The notes beneath the pieces were generated by a model that was given only the letters and a program-made list of their open reading frames with translations, ran no database searches and was not told the origin of the DNA. From contig CAJPPF010000058.1 in NCBI GenBank assembly GCA_905372445.1, forward strand, positions 1 to 12,162: DNA of 12,162 nt, read 5' to 3'. Shown here in pieces: positions 6,001 to 12,162 of the stretch (positions are counted from its first letter, which is position 1; each line of letters begins with the position of its first letter). Made by a program: the position numbers and the translations under genes. This stretch comes from an uncultured Prevotella sp. (lineage in GTDB: Bacteria > Bacteroidota > Bacteroidia > Bacteroidales > Bacteroidaceae).

Positions 6001-8478
6001 AAGTCGCTTGATGCATTAGTGACTGATGACTGGAGATTGTATGTACCATATTTTTCATTTACACCAACATTAAGTTCCTCACTACGTAATATTAATACGC
6101 AAGTGACACTTTATGGTGAGCAATTGTTCCACCCTATGAATGAACCGTCGCTAAGTCTGTATCATTTAGATATACCGGAGATTCCCTCTTATAATCAGCT
6201 TAGTATAATAGGATATGGTAGGGAAGATCGCAGAATGCTTACCGGTGCCGCAAAAGGAATTAATATGACGCGGAATACTGTTTTCATGGCTAAGGCTGCT
6301 GCTCCACTTGATGATATGTCTACGGAGGAGATGGAAGTTGGCACAGTGGCGGCTGATGAAGAAGAAACAATAGATACTGCAGATATTCCTGTCAGGCAGA
6401 ATCTTAACGAGACAGCAACATATCAATGGGAACTGATTACTGACAAGAATGGTGACGTGAGGATAAAATTTACATTGCCGGAAGCTCTGACATCTTGGCG
6501 TTTCAAAGGACTTGTTCACGATAAAGCAATGAATAACGGAATACTTGGAGGTGTCGCAGTAGCACAGAAACAACTTATGATTCAACCAAATATGCCCCGT
6601 TTCATGCGAGAAGGTGACAAGGGAGAACTCGTATCAACCATAACCAACACAACTGACAAGGCTATAGCAGGTAACGCCGTTATTACAATAATAAGCGCAG
6701 AGAGTGATAAGGTTGTATATATGCAGAAAGAAAAGTTCCATGTCGCTGCAAATAAAACAACTGATGTTACTTTTTCAATACCACAGAATCTCACTGCCGA
6801 TATGTATGTCGTTAAGGTTGTAGCAGGTTCGAGTGACTTCTCTGACGGAGAGCAGCAGTATATGCCGGTGATTTCTGCAAAGGAACTTGTAGTAACTACT
6901 CGTGCTATCACACAGGTTCGTCCTGGACAGAAAGTCATTGATCTTAATGAACTGTTTGGTAAGAATACAGAGAAAGAACGTGTCACAGTAGAATACACGA
7001 ATAACCCGGCATGGCTTATGATTGACGCATTGCCTGCCGCTATACAGGAATGTAAAGATCAACAGAATGCTGTCTCACTATCTACGGCACTTTACGCAGC
7101 AAAACTGTCAAAGCATATAAAGAGTAATGCTCACGACGTTGAACTGAGTGTCGACAGTCTGCAACAGATTATTCAGATTACTTCTGCACAACTACAGACT
7201 CTGCAGAATTATGATGGAAGTTTCTCATGGTGGCCATCAATGCCGGGCAACGCATACATAACCTCATCTGTAGTAATAAATCTTGTACGCCTTGATCATC
7301 TTATTGGTACTCAGCCAGAGAATACAAAGCTTATTTCAAGAGCAATGACATATCTTGGCAAGGAAATAGCCAAGGAAGTTATTGCGTTGAAGAAGCATGA
7401 CGCAAAGAAGAATAAAGCGATGCCGTCTAATCTTGCTATGGATTATCTTTATCTTCAGGCATTGCGTGGAGAGAAATTGACAGCTTCAGAACAGGCTTAT
7501 GTGACATACTTGATGAATCTGCTCAACGACCATTCGAAGACTCTTACTATATATGGTAAGGCTAATCTGGCTGTTGCATATGGAATGATGAAAGAGGGAG
7601 GAAACAAGCAGAAAGCACAGGAATTGCTTGAAAGTGTCATACAGCATTCTGTAGCAACAGAAGACATGGGACGCTATTTCGATACACCGAAAGCATACTA
7701 TTCTTGGCGTAGTTATAAGATTCCAACAGAGACGGCTGCTATAGAGGCGCTGCTGGCTGTGCGTCCTAATGCAGAACAGACTGTGGCAGAGATGCGTCAG
7801 TGGCTTCTTAATGAGAAGCGTACTCAGCTATGGGATACGCCTATCAACACAATATCGGCTATTTATGCTTTCCTTAATGGTAATCTCTCTTCTCTTGATG
7901 AAGTGGAACAGCCTGCTAAGATAACGCTTGATGGTAAAACATTCTTCACTTCAGGAGAGAAGAAAGGCTATTTCAAAGCTACCGAAAAAGGAAGATATAA
8001 TAAGCTTGTGTTTGAAAAGAAATCAGAAGGAATGTCGTTCGGCGCTGTTTATACAGAGGCAATGCAGAATGTTGCTGATGTAGAAATAGTTGACGATAAC
8101 CAGTTGAAGGTGACAAGAGAGATAATAGATGCGAATGGTAACCCTATCACAGACCTCACAGTAGGTCAGCGTGTTAAAGTACGTATAACTATCACTGCTG
8201 GACGTGACTACGACTTTGTAGAAGTTATAGACAACCGCGCCGCATGTCTTGAGCCTGCCAATCAGATATCTGGCTACCGTTGGGGATATTACACAACTTC
8301 TGGTGATAAGAAGACAGGATATTATTTCAACATGATGCCAAAGGGTAAGCATGTTATTGAATCAGAGTATTTTGTTGATCGTGCAGGTACATATCAGAGC
8401 GGACTTATCATAGCTCGCTGTGCTTATGCTCCGGAATTCTCTGCTCGCGACAAAGCTATTATATTGAAGACAAAGTAA
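3046..8478 (+). CDS. Alpha-2-macroglobulin family protein with CKDQ thioester variant
   Basis: This 1810-residue exported protein belongs to the bacterial alpha-2-macroglobulin family, whose studied members trap proteases in the periplasm. A type I signal peptide (residues 1-20, cleavage about FA|D) lacks a lipobox cysteine, so it is not a lipoprotein. A helical region (about 22-290) comes next, then macroglobulin domains, including an MG2 block near 505-600 with TDRAIYRPGQ (514-522 area). An acidic, bait-like linker lies at about 1082-1115, before VRQNLNET and the LTSWRF segment. PRFMREGD follows at about 1184. In the thioester domain the usual CxEQ is CKDQ (1336-1339), followed by DGSFSWWP (1390-1397). 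The C-terminal receptor-like domain ends in CAYAPEFSARDKAIILK. It is first in an operon, 3 nt before the DUF1573 gene. The family call is firm. Its target and whether a thioester forms are unknown. No pbpC partner is in the window. Confidence 0.93.
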   Translation: MKKHFILIIIAMVIPFISFADTYSSLWKRVDVADSKDLPKDKLSALNAICGKALNDKEWGHLIKAELDIISTQAMLTPDSLKTLVTKLENKAVAAEKVDPILTAVYNTCLGVIYRDWNLDSNNNIEDDKAKGEEYFDKALKNIQLLADSKARDYEPLLVKGEASYTFNNDLLHVLAFEAKRYADAHKWYEEHGNRPAACLSAFYQTQKDRLEDVREVRKSKYLATLDSLMNVYRDLPEAGEIAIEHFNFLDQATDASAQKKIEYIDYALRMWAAWPRMAILKNARSRITLPSFNVLLPETMVIPNRQIPVYITSIVNIQNLHVKVTKVNMTGADTFSPTDPDDLKMIQNLMAENPIFEDEHVYYGMPDYKEIRDTLIIKPLELGTYIVEFSTDNNKVPVERVMLHVTNLRLLDMDMPNKQVRLIAVDATTGKPVEGAKIEIKFREWRAGRWHDSMETLVTERNGEVTFSSTLTPDEIRVTTREDQAMQWTGISTMWSKPFNKRKQTELRGNIYTDRAIYRPGQKVNATVVVYDNGMYNGLNHAKGGLDVGFEITDYEGNTVGTFKNKTDEWGVANVEFKLPEVVDRTGYFNIHVTGNEGKKQLDAYKNIRVEEYKRPTFTVSIDEYKKAYKAGDTITVIGHAKTYSGVPVQGAKITYRSSSSIAYWWRSFYHGDEMGDSEELNQETITNADGSFEMRVPIVKPEGGSRRNICFYTVNINADVTSLAGETRSGNMSLPFGDKSTAVVIDGLTGKVCIEHLPEIRFMYLNNAGKEIEGDLAYSIDGKNKKTVKANETLAIDFNAMIKGEHTLKVFYPSYAEHEMDSVEQKFVLFSLDDKSPVVNTPDWFYDTVGNYDGMKNFDTGKSIRMQLGTSRQDQTIYYAIVTANSVIEEGAFVLSNANMNRAFTYKEEWGDGIAMRYSWVREGKTYTYSRRFHKPEKDTELKVAWNTFRDKLVPGQQEEWVATVKNPDGTPAKAHMIATVYDKSLDALVTDDWRLYVPYFSFTPTLSSSLRNINTQVTLYGEQLFHPMNEPSLSLYHLDIPEIPSYNQLSIIGYGREDRRMLTGAAKGINMTRNTVFMAKAAAPLDDMSTEEMEVGTVAADEEETIDTADIPVRQNLNETATYQWELITDKNGDVRIKFTLPEALTSWRFKGLVHDKAMNNGILGGVAVAQKQLMIQPNMPRFMREGDKGELVSTITNTTDKAIAGNAVITIISAESDKVVYMQKEKFHVAANKTTDVTFSIPQNLTADMYVVKVVAGSSDFSDGEQQYMPVISAKELVVTTRAITQVRPGQKVIDLNELFGKNTEKERVTVEYTNNPAWLMIDALPAAIQECKDQQNAVSLSTALYAAKLSKHIKSNAHDVELSVDSLQQIIQITSAQLQTLQNYDGSFSWWPSMPGNAYITSSVVINLVRLDHLIGTQPENTKLISRAMTYLGKEIAKEVIALKKHDAKKNKAMPSNLAMDYLYLQALRGEKLTASEQAYVTYLMNLLNDHSKTLTIYGKANLAVAYGMMKEGGNKQKAQELLESVIQHSVATEDMGRYFDTPKAYYSWRSYKIPTETAAIEALLAVRPNAEQTVAEMRQWLLNEKRTQLWDTPINTISAIYAFLNGNLSSLDEVEQPAKITLDGKTFFTSGEKKGYFKATEKGRYNKLVFEKKSEGMSFGAVYTEAMQNVADVEIVDDNQLKVTREIIDANGNPITDLTVGQRVKVRITITAGRDYDFVEVIDNRAACLEPANQISGYRWGYYTTSGDKKTGYYFNMMPKGKHVIESEYFVDRAGTYQSGLIIARCAYAPEFSARDKAIILKTK

Positions 8479-8481
8479 AGA

Positions 8482-9540
8482 ATGAAGAATATATTTCCAA
8501 TTATAGCCTTTAGCCTGTTGACCACAACGGCTAATGCGCAGAAGATTACTGCCATGTCGTCGGTTGTAGATATGGGACAGGTACAGTTTTATACACCTAC
8601 GAGTGGAGTGTTTGAGTTGAAAAACACGGGACGTAAGCCTCTTATAATAAATAAGGTGGATACAGGGTGTGGCTGTACATTGGTTTCATATCCGACAGAA
8701 CCTGTCGCAGAAGGAGAAGTGTTCAGCATAAGAGTAACATACGATGCGCGACAAATGGGACATTTCAATCGTAGTATAGAAGTTCATAGTAACGGCTCAA
8801 AGCAACCTCTGCTTCTTGATCTTCGTGGTGTGGTCGTAGAGGAAGTGACGGATTTCATAGGTGATTTCCCTTTCCGTTTAGGAGAACTTACTGCAGATTG
8901 TAACTATATTGAGTTCAAGGATGTACGCCTTGGTGAGGTGATACAGGAGAAGTTCCATTTGTATAACCCTACCGGTAAGGTAATACAGCCACGTATACAA
9001 CACCTGCCTAATTATCTTAGGGCAGACATATCTCCGTCAAGTGTTGGACCAAATCGTTCTGCAGAAGTCACGCTGACGCTCGACTCCCGTTTCATGCGCG
9101 ACTACGGATTGACACAGACGCATCTTTACCTTGCTGCAAATCCAGGAGAAAAGGTGTCGTCGGAAAAAGAGATAGGAGTATCTATAGTACTTCTTCCTGC
9201 AGTGGCGGATATGACATTAAGTGAACGGAACTCTGCTGCGAAGATGCAGATATCTGCAACAAAGGTAAATCTTCCTATAGCTGACGGTAAAAAGAAATCT
9301 GCTACAATAGAGATAACCAATATAGGAAAGAGTCGTTTAGAAATACAGAAACTTCAAATGTTTACCGTAGGACTGGGTATCGACCTTAACAAGAAGTGGC
9401 TTGATGCAGGTGAGACGGCTAAGTTGAAGATTTCAATCAATCCGAAGTTGATGAAGAATCTAAAGACATCTCCACGTGTTCTTATAATTACAAATGATCC
9501 TGACCAACCAAAGGTCATTGTTGATGTAGAAGTGAAATAA
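8482..9540 (+). CDS. Exported DUF1573 domain protein
   Basis: This 352-residue protein has a signal peptide (cleavage about ANA|Q at residue 19-20) and is probably periplasmic or outer-membrane associated. The N-terminal third is a DUF1573 domain: VDMGQVQF, the FELKNTG strand, then the hallmark DTGCGCT with Cys63 and Cys65, and a DARQMGHF segment. Two further beta-sandwich modules of the same general ASH-like kind seem to follow, about residues 125-225 and 250-352. The last contains ITNIGKSRLEI and ends in IITNDPDQPKVIVDVEVK. Such domains are common in Bacteroidota and have no settled function. The ATG lies 3 nt after the macroglobulin stop, so the two are very likely co-transcribed and translationally linked, which suggests a shared role at the cell surface. 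The role itself cannot be read from the sequence. Confidence 0.88.
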   Translation: MKNIFPIIAFSLLTTTANAQKITAMSSVVDMGQVQFYTPTSGVFELKNTGRKPLIINKVDTGCGCTLVSYPTEPVAEGEVFSIRVTYDARQMGHFNRSIEVHSNGSKQPLLLDLRGVVVEEVTDFIGDFPFRLGELTADCNYIEFKDVRLGEVIQEKFHLYNPTGKVIQPRIQHLPNYLRADISPSSVGPNRSAEVTLTLDSRFMRDYGLTQTHLYLAANPGEKVSSEKEIGVSIVLLPAVADMTLSERNSAAKMQISATKVNLPIADGKKKSATIEITNIGKSRLEIQKLQMFTVGLGIDLNKKWLDAGETAKLKISINPKLMKNLKTSPRVLIITNDPDQPKVIVDVEVK

Positions 9541-9558
9541 ATAACATTTGAACGAGAA

Positions 9559-10413
9559 ATGAAGATTGAGATAGATGAAGGTTCCGGCTTTTGCTTTGGT
9601 GTGACAACGGCAATTAAGAAAGCAGAAGAGGAATTGGCAGAGGGCAATACCCTATATTGCCTTGGTGACATCGTGCATAATGGTGTGGAGGTGAATCGTC
9701 TCACTTCTAAGGGGCTTGATACTATTGATCATGAAAAGATGTCTGACCTACATGATGCAAAGGTTTTGTTGCGTGCTCATGGAGAGCCTCCACAGACCTA
9801 TGAAATTGCGCGTAAGAATAATATAGAGATTATTGATGCGACATGCCCCGTGGTTCTTGCATTGCAGAGAAGGATAAAGAAACAGTTTGACAGCAATCCG
9901 CAGGCACAGATTGTTATTTTCGGAAAGAAAGGGCATGCAGAAGTATTAGGACTTGTAGGACAGACAAATCAAAATGCTATAGTCATAGAAAGATTAGACG
10001 ATGTAGATAAGCTCGATTTTCAGCGTGATATTTATCTATATTCGCAAACGACAAAGTCGCTTGATGAATATCATCGTATAATAGAATACTGTAAGAATCA
10101 TATTTCGCCTGATGCCGTCTTCAAGAGCTTTGATACTATATGCCGTCAGGTTGCAAACCGAATTGACAACATCAAAGCTTTTGCCTCGCATCATGACCTC
10201 GTGCTTTTCGTTAGCGGGCATAAGTCTTCTAATGGCAAAGTGTTGTTTTCACAATGTCTGTCAGTAAACAAAAACAGCCACCTCATTGAGAGTGTGGCTG
10301 AGATTGATATGTCTTGGCTTGACGGTGTGGAGTCTGTAGGTATATGTGGTGCTACCAGTACTCCGAAATGGCTAATGGAGGAAATTGCGAATAGTATCAG
10401 CAAAGTTCGTTGA
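9559..10413 (+). CDS. ispH: 4-hydroxy-3-methylbut-2-enyl diphosphate reductase
   Basis: IspH (LytB) is a cytosolic iron-sulfur enzyme that reduces HMBPP to IPP and DMAPP in the last step of the MEP isoprenoid pathway. The 284-residue length is normal for the shorter IspH type. The three cluster cysteines are Cys12 (GFCFGV), Cys96 (DATCP) and Cys195 (TICRQ). Substrate-pocket residues are in place: His40 (VHNG), His74 (RAHGEP), His126 and Glu128 (GHAE), TT at 164-165, SSNGK at 223-227 and ATSTP around Ser267. The ATG is 18 nt after the DUF1573 stop, with GAGAA just upstream, so it appears to be third in the macroglobulin operon. Its last 17 nt overlap the end of cmk on the other strand, and its codons for about residues 236-248 also encode a terminator for the opposing transcript. 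Function is near certain. Confidence 0.97.
   Translation: MKIEIDEGSGFCFGVTTAIKKAEEELAEGNTLYCLGDIVHNGVEVNRLTSKGLDTIDHEKMSDLHDAKVLLRAHGEPPQTYEIARKNNIEIIDATCPVVLALQRRIKKQFDSNPQAQIVIFGKKGHAEVLGLVGQTNQNAIVIERLDDVDKLDFQRDIYLYSQTTKSLDEYHRIIEYCKNHISPDAVFKSFDTICRQVANRIDNIKAFASHHDLVLFVSGHKSSNGKVLFSQCLSVNKNSHLIESVAEIDMSWLDGVESVGICGATSTPKWLMEEIANSISKVR
10263..10300 (-). terminator. Intrinsic terminator of porQ-cmk, inside ispH
   Basis: On the minus strand, CAGCCAC (10300-10294) pairs with GTGGCTG (10281-10275) and is followed at once by TTTTTGTTTAC (10274-10264). An inner CTC/GAG pairing can shorten the loop. The 7-bp GC-rich stem and clean T run make this a good Rho-independent terminator. It lies 96 nt beyond the cmk stop, wholly within ispH codons. 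It implies that the leftward mRNA carries about 130 nt antisense to the end of ispH. Confidence 0.7.
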
Positions 10414-11083
10414 CCTTTTCCTCTAACCATGCGTCTTGCTCTTCGATAGTCATATTGCTATTATCCAGAAGCAGGGCGTCTTTTGCTTGTCGCAAAGGAC
10501 TAACTTCACGGTGTGAGTCGATATAGTCACGTTGCTGCACATTCTTAAGTATTTCCTCGAAATCGGCTTGCTCACCTTTGTTAATAAGCTCGTCATATCT
10601 GCGTTGTGCACGAACCTCGGCAGAAGCAGTGACAAAAATCTTAAGCTCTGCATCTGGAAAGACTGTTGTGCCTATGTCTCTGCCGTCCATAACAATTCCC
10701 TTGTCTTTACCCATACGTTGCTGTTGGACAACCATTGCCTCTCTTACAAAAGGAATGGCGGCGATGTGACTTACGTGTTTTGAAACCTCCATGAGACGGA
10801 TTTCTTTCTCTACATTCTCGCCGTTCAGATAAGCGTCAGCCTTACCTGTGTCCGGATTTATTTTAAAAGAGATGTGTATGTTTTGCATATCTTTCTCCAG
10901 TTTCTCAGTATTAACAGTGTCATCTACATTGAAGAGTGAGTGACGTATAGCATAGAGAGTGACGCAACGATACATCGCACCTGTATCAACATATACATAT
11001 CCTAACTTCTTTGCTAAAGCCTTTGCCATTGTACTCTTACCGCAAGAAGAGTGACCATCAATGGCTATGATGATGTTTTTCAT
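10397..11083 (-). CDS. cmk: Cytidylate kinase
   Basis: This cytosolic enzyme phosphorylates CMP and dCMP with ATP, supplying CDP/dCDP for nucleic acids and CTP-dependent lipid synthesis. The 228 residues match the usual length. The P-loop is GHSSCGKST (10-18), with Lys16 contacting phosphate. The CMP-site segment DTGAMYR (33-39) and the motif DGRDIGTTVFPDA (133-145) are present, as is the lid arginine pair RR (161-162). GHSSCGKST replaces the GPSGAGKGT of proteobacterial enzymes, a form I regard as usual in Bacteroidota. The ATG lies 30 nt after the porQ stop with no promoter visible between them, so cmk is probably co-transcribed with porQ. Its 3' end overlaps the end of ispH by 17 bp (10397-10413). 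Confidence 0.96.
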   Translation of the reverse strand: MKNIIIAIDGHSSCGKSTMAKALAKKLGYVYVDTGAMYRCVTLYAIRHSLFNVDDTVNTEKLEKDMQNIHISFKINPDTGKADAYLNGENVEKEIRLMEVSKHVSHIAAIPFVREAMVVQQQRMGKDKGIVMDGRDIGTTVFPDAELKIFVTASAEVRAQRRYDELINKGEQADFEEILKNVQQRDYIDSHREVSPLRQAKDALLLDNSNMTIEEQDAWLEEKVNELC

Positions 11084-11113
11084 ATACGTTTTATATAATT
11101 TATATCTTTATCA

Positions 11114-12058
11114 TTACAGCTCGTATGCGAGATTAATTAATATTGAATTGCTTGAAACATGGTATTTACCCCATGCTGCGTTCACCTTAAACCGTTCGAG
11201 ATTAATTCCAGCACCTAATGAAAATCCTGCTCCGTGTGAACTCTCATTGTCGCCAGTGCCGATACTCATTTCCGAAGCTCGACGGAAGTTATATCCGAAG
11301 CCTACCCATATACTCTCTGACAACAGCAGGTCAGCACCGATTACTAAATGATCTTTCAGTTTGCCTTTCAGATGGTTTAGGTTCACAAGAGTTCCGTTTA
11401 GCCTTAACGGAGTATTGACAAGTCGTTTGCTAATTCCTATCTGCATGTCAATAGGCATCGCTTCATAGTCTTCGTTATATGCCTTGATCTGTCCGCCAAG
11501 GTTTTTTATCACTGCCGAAACAGAGAGTTCCTTATCAGCGTTGTAGTAGTTGGCTCCAAGATCCACGCCTACACCTATAGAGTTATAGTTTCCTATATAT
11601 GAAGTAATAAATTTAGCCGAAATTCCAGCAGAGAAATAGTCGCTCAGCATATATGAGAAATAACCTGCCATTGATATATCCTTTGCCTTGAAGTCGCCGG
11701 TTAGAATTCCCTCAGGGTTCATCTCTTTCATCTGTCCGTAGTCCATGTATTGTGCCGATACAGCCAAAGAACCACGGTCCATGACGCCGAAGTTATACGA
11801 TGCACTCAGTGTGTTTGCCCCTTGCATGTAGTTCATGTAGTTAAGACCAATCTGTTTGTTGGCAACGTTACAGAGTAGTGCAGGGTTGGAGAATATCAAT
11901 GATGCGTCGTTTTCAATAATGCTTATGTTGTCGCCTCCCAATGCAGCAGCATGAGCGCTCACTGGTATTCGGAGAAAATTATACTCCGTCTGGCTTTCTT
12001 GTGCCCACGAGTAAGTGGCAAATAATAAACCAAAGAGTGGAAAAACGACTTTTTTCAT
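11114..12058 (-). CDS. porQ: Type IX secretion system protein PorQ
   Basis: This 314-residue protein has a signal peptide (cleavage about SWA|Q at residues 19-20) and a predicted outer-membrane beta-barrel related to the PorV/FadL group. The N-terminal FLRIPVSAHAAALGGDNIS followed by DASLIFSNPALL is characteristic of PorQ. Alternating amphipathic strands run to the C-terminal LINLAYEL. In the type IX system of Porphyromonas, PorQ belongs to the attachment complex with PorU, PorV and PorZ and holds PorZ at the surface, where cargo proteins lose their C-terminal signal and are joined to lipopolysaccharide. It is first in an operon with cmk. The porQ-cmk pairing also occurs in Porphyromonas gingivalis, as I recall. 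No other por gene is in the window, but the organism should have a type IX system. The PorP/SprF family is a less likely alternative. Confidence 0.85.
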   Translation of the reverse strand: MKKVVFPLFGLLFATYSWAQESQTEYNFLRIPVSAHAAALGGDNISIIENDASLIFSNPALLCNVANKQIGLNYMNYMQGANTLSASYNFGVMDRGSLAVSAQYMDYGQMKEMNPEGILTGDFKAKDISMAGYFSYMLSDYFSAGISAKFITSYIGNYNSIGVGVDLGANYYNADKELSVSAVIKNLGGQIKAYNEDYEAMPIDMQIGISKRLVNTPLRLNGTLVNLNHLKGKLKDHLVIGADLLLSESIWVGFGYNFRRASEMSIGTGDNESSHGAGFSLGAGINLERFKVNAAWGKYHVSSNSILINLAYEL

Positions 12059-12080
12059 CTACTTTCTTATAATTTATCGG

Positions 12081-12088
12081 CAAAGTTA
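12081..12088 (-). promoter_or_regulatory. Candidate -7 box of the porQ-cmk promoter
   Basis: The minus strand reads TAACTTTG (12088-12081), a perfect TAnnTTTG, 22 nt upstream of the porQ ATG. The expected transcript start near 12074 would leave a leader of about 15 nt. No TTTG occurs 19-21 nt upstream; the only nearby one (12102-12099) is just 10 nt away. The promoter may be weak, activator-dependent, or located elsewhere. The remaining 12059-12162 stretch shows no gene. Confidence 0.45.
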
Positions 12089-12162
12089 CGCATTTTTTCC
12101 AAAAGAAGTATTACTTTTGTATAAGTTTTCTCTGCCCACCTGTATGATACATATAATAATAT

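Noticed and set aside
12112..12119. A plus-strand TACTTTTG near the right edge
   Set aside because: It matches the -7 box only. There is no TTTG at the right spacing and no gene is visible before the window ends, so it is left unannotated.

Overview
The window is chromosomal DNA from a member of Bacteroidota, most likely Prevotella or a close relative. Four things point there: promoters of the Bacteroidota type (TTTG, 19 nt, TAnnTTTG), weak or absent Shine-Dalgarno sites, a K+-dependent membrane pyrophosphatase of the Bacteroides type, and a type IX secretion gene (porQ), a system that Bacteroides itself generally lacks. The genus is an inference. No rRNA, tRNA, CRISPR array, insertion sequence or prophage is visible.

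Layout. Positions 1-348 hold no convincing gene. They hold two divergent promoters, one reading left out of the window and one for hppA. hppA (349-2553) is an ion-pumping membrane pyrophosphatase. The 492-nt gap at 2554-3045 is rich in structure: a weak terminator after hppA, a segment with two mutually exclusive pairings that holds a 16-codon ORF, a strong terminator, a perfect 26-bp inverted repeat, and the promoter of the next operon. That operon reads right: an 1810-residue alpha-2-macroglobulin-like protein, a DUF1573 protein 3 nt later, and ispH 18 nt after that. From the right edge an operon reads left: porQ, then cmk 30 nt downstream. The ispH and cmk reading frames overlap tail to tail by 17 bp, and a good intrinsic terminator for the porQ-cmk transcript lies inside the ispH coding sequence.

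How the genes relate. HppA couples hydrolysis of biosynthetic pyrophosphate to Na+ and/or H+ transport. IspH (last step of the MEP isoprenoid pathway) and Cmk (CMP/dCMP phosphorylation) are core enzymes whose pathways consume CTP or release PPi. The alpha-2-macroglobulin-like and DUF1573 proteins both carry export signals and are probably periplasmic. PorQ is an outer-membrane part of the type IX secretion attachment complex. I do not see a single dedicated new system. The points most worth a second look are the altered thioester motif (CKDQ) in the macroglobulin, the overlapping convergent operons with an embedded terminator, the structured hppA-macroglobulin gap, and residues in HppA that fit dual Na+/H+ pumping.
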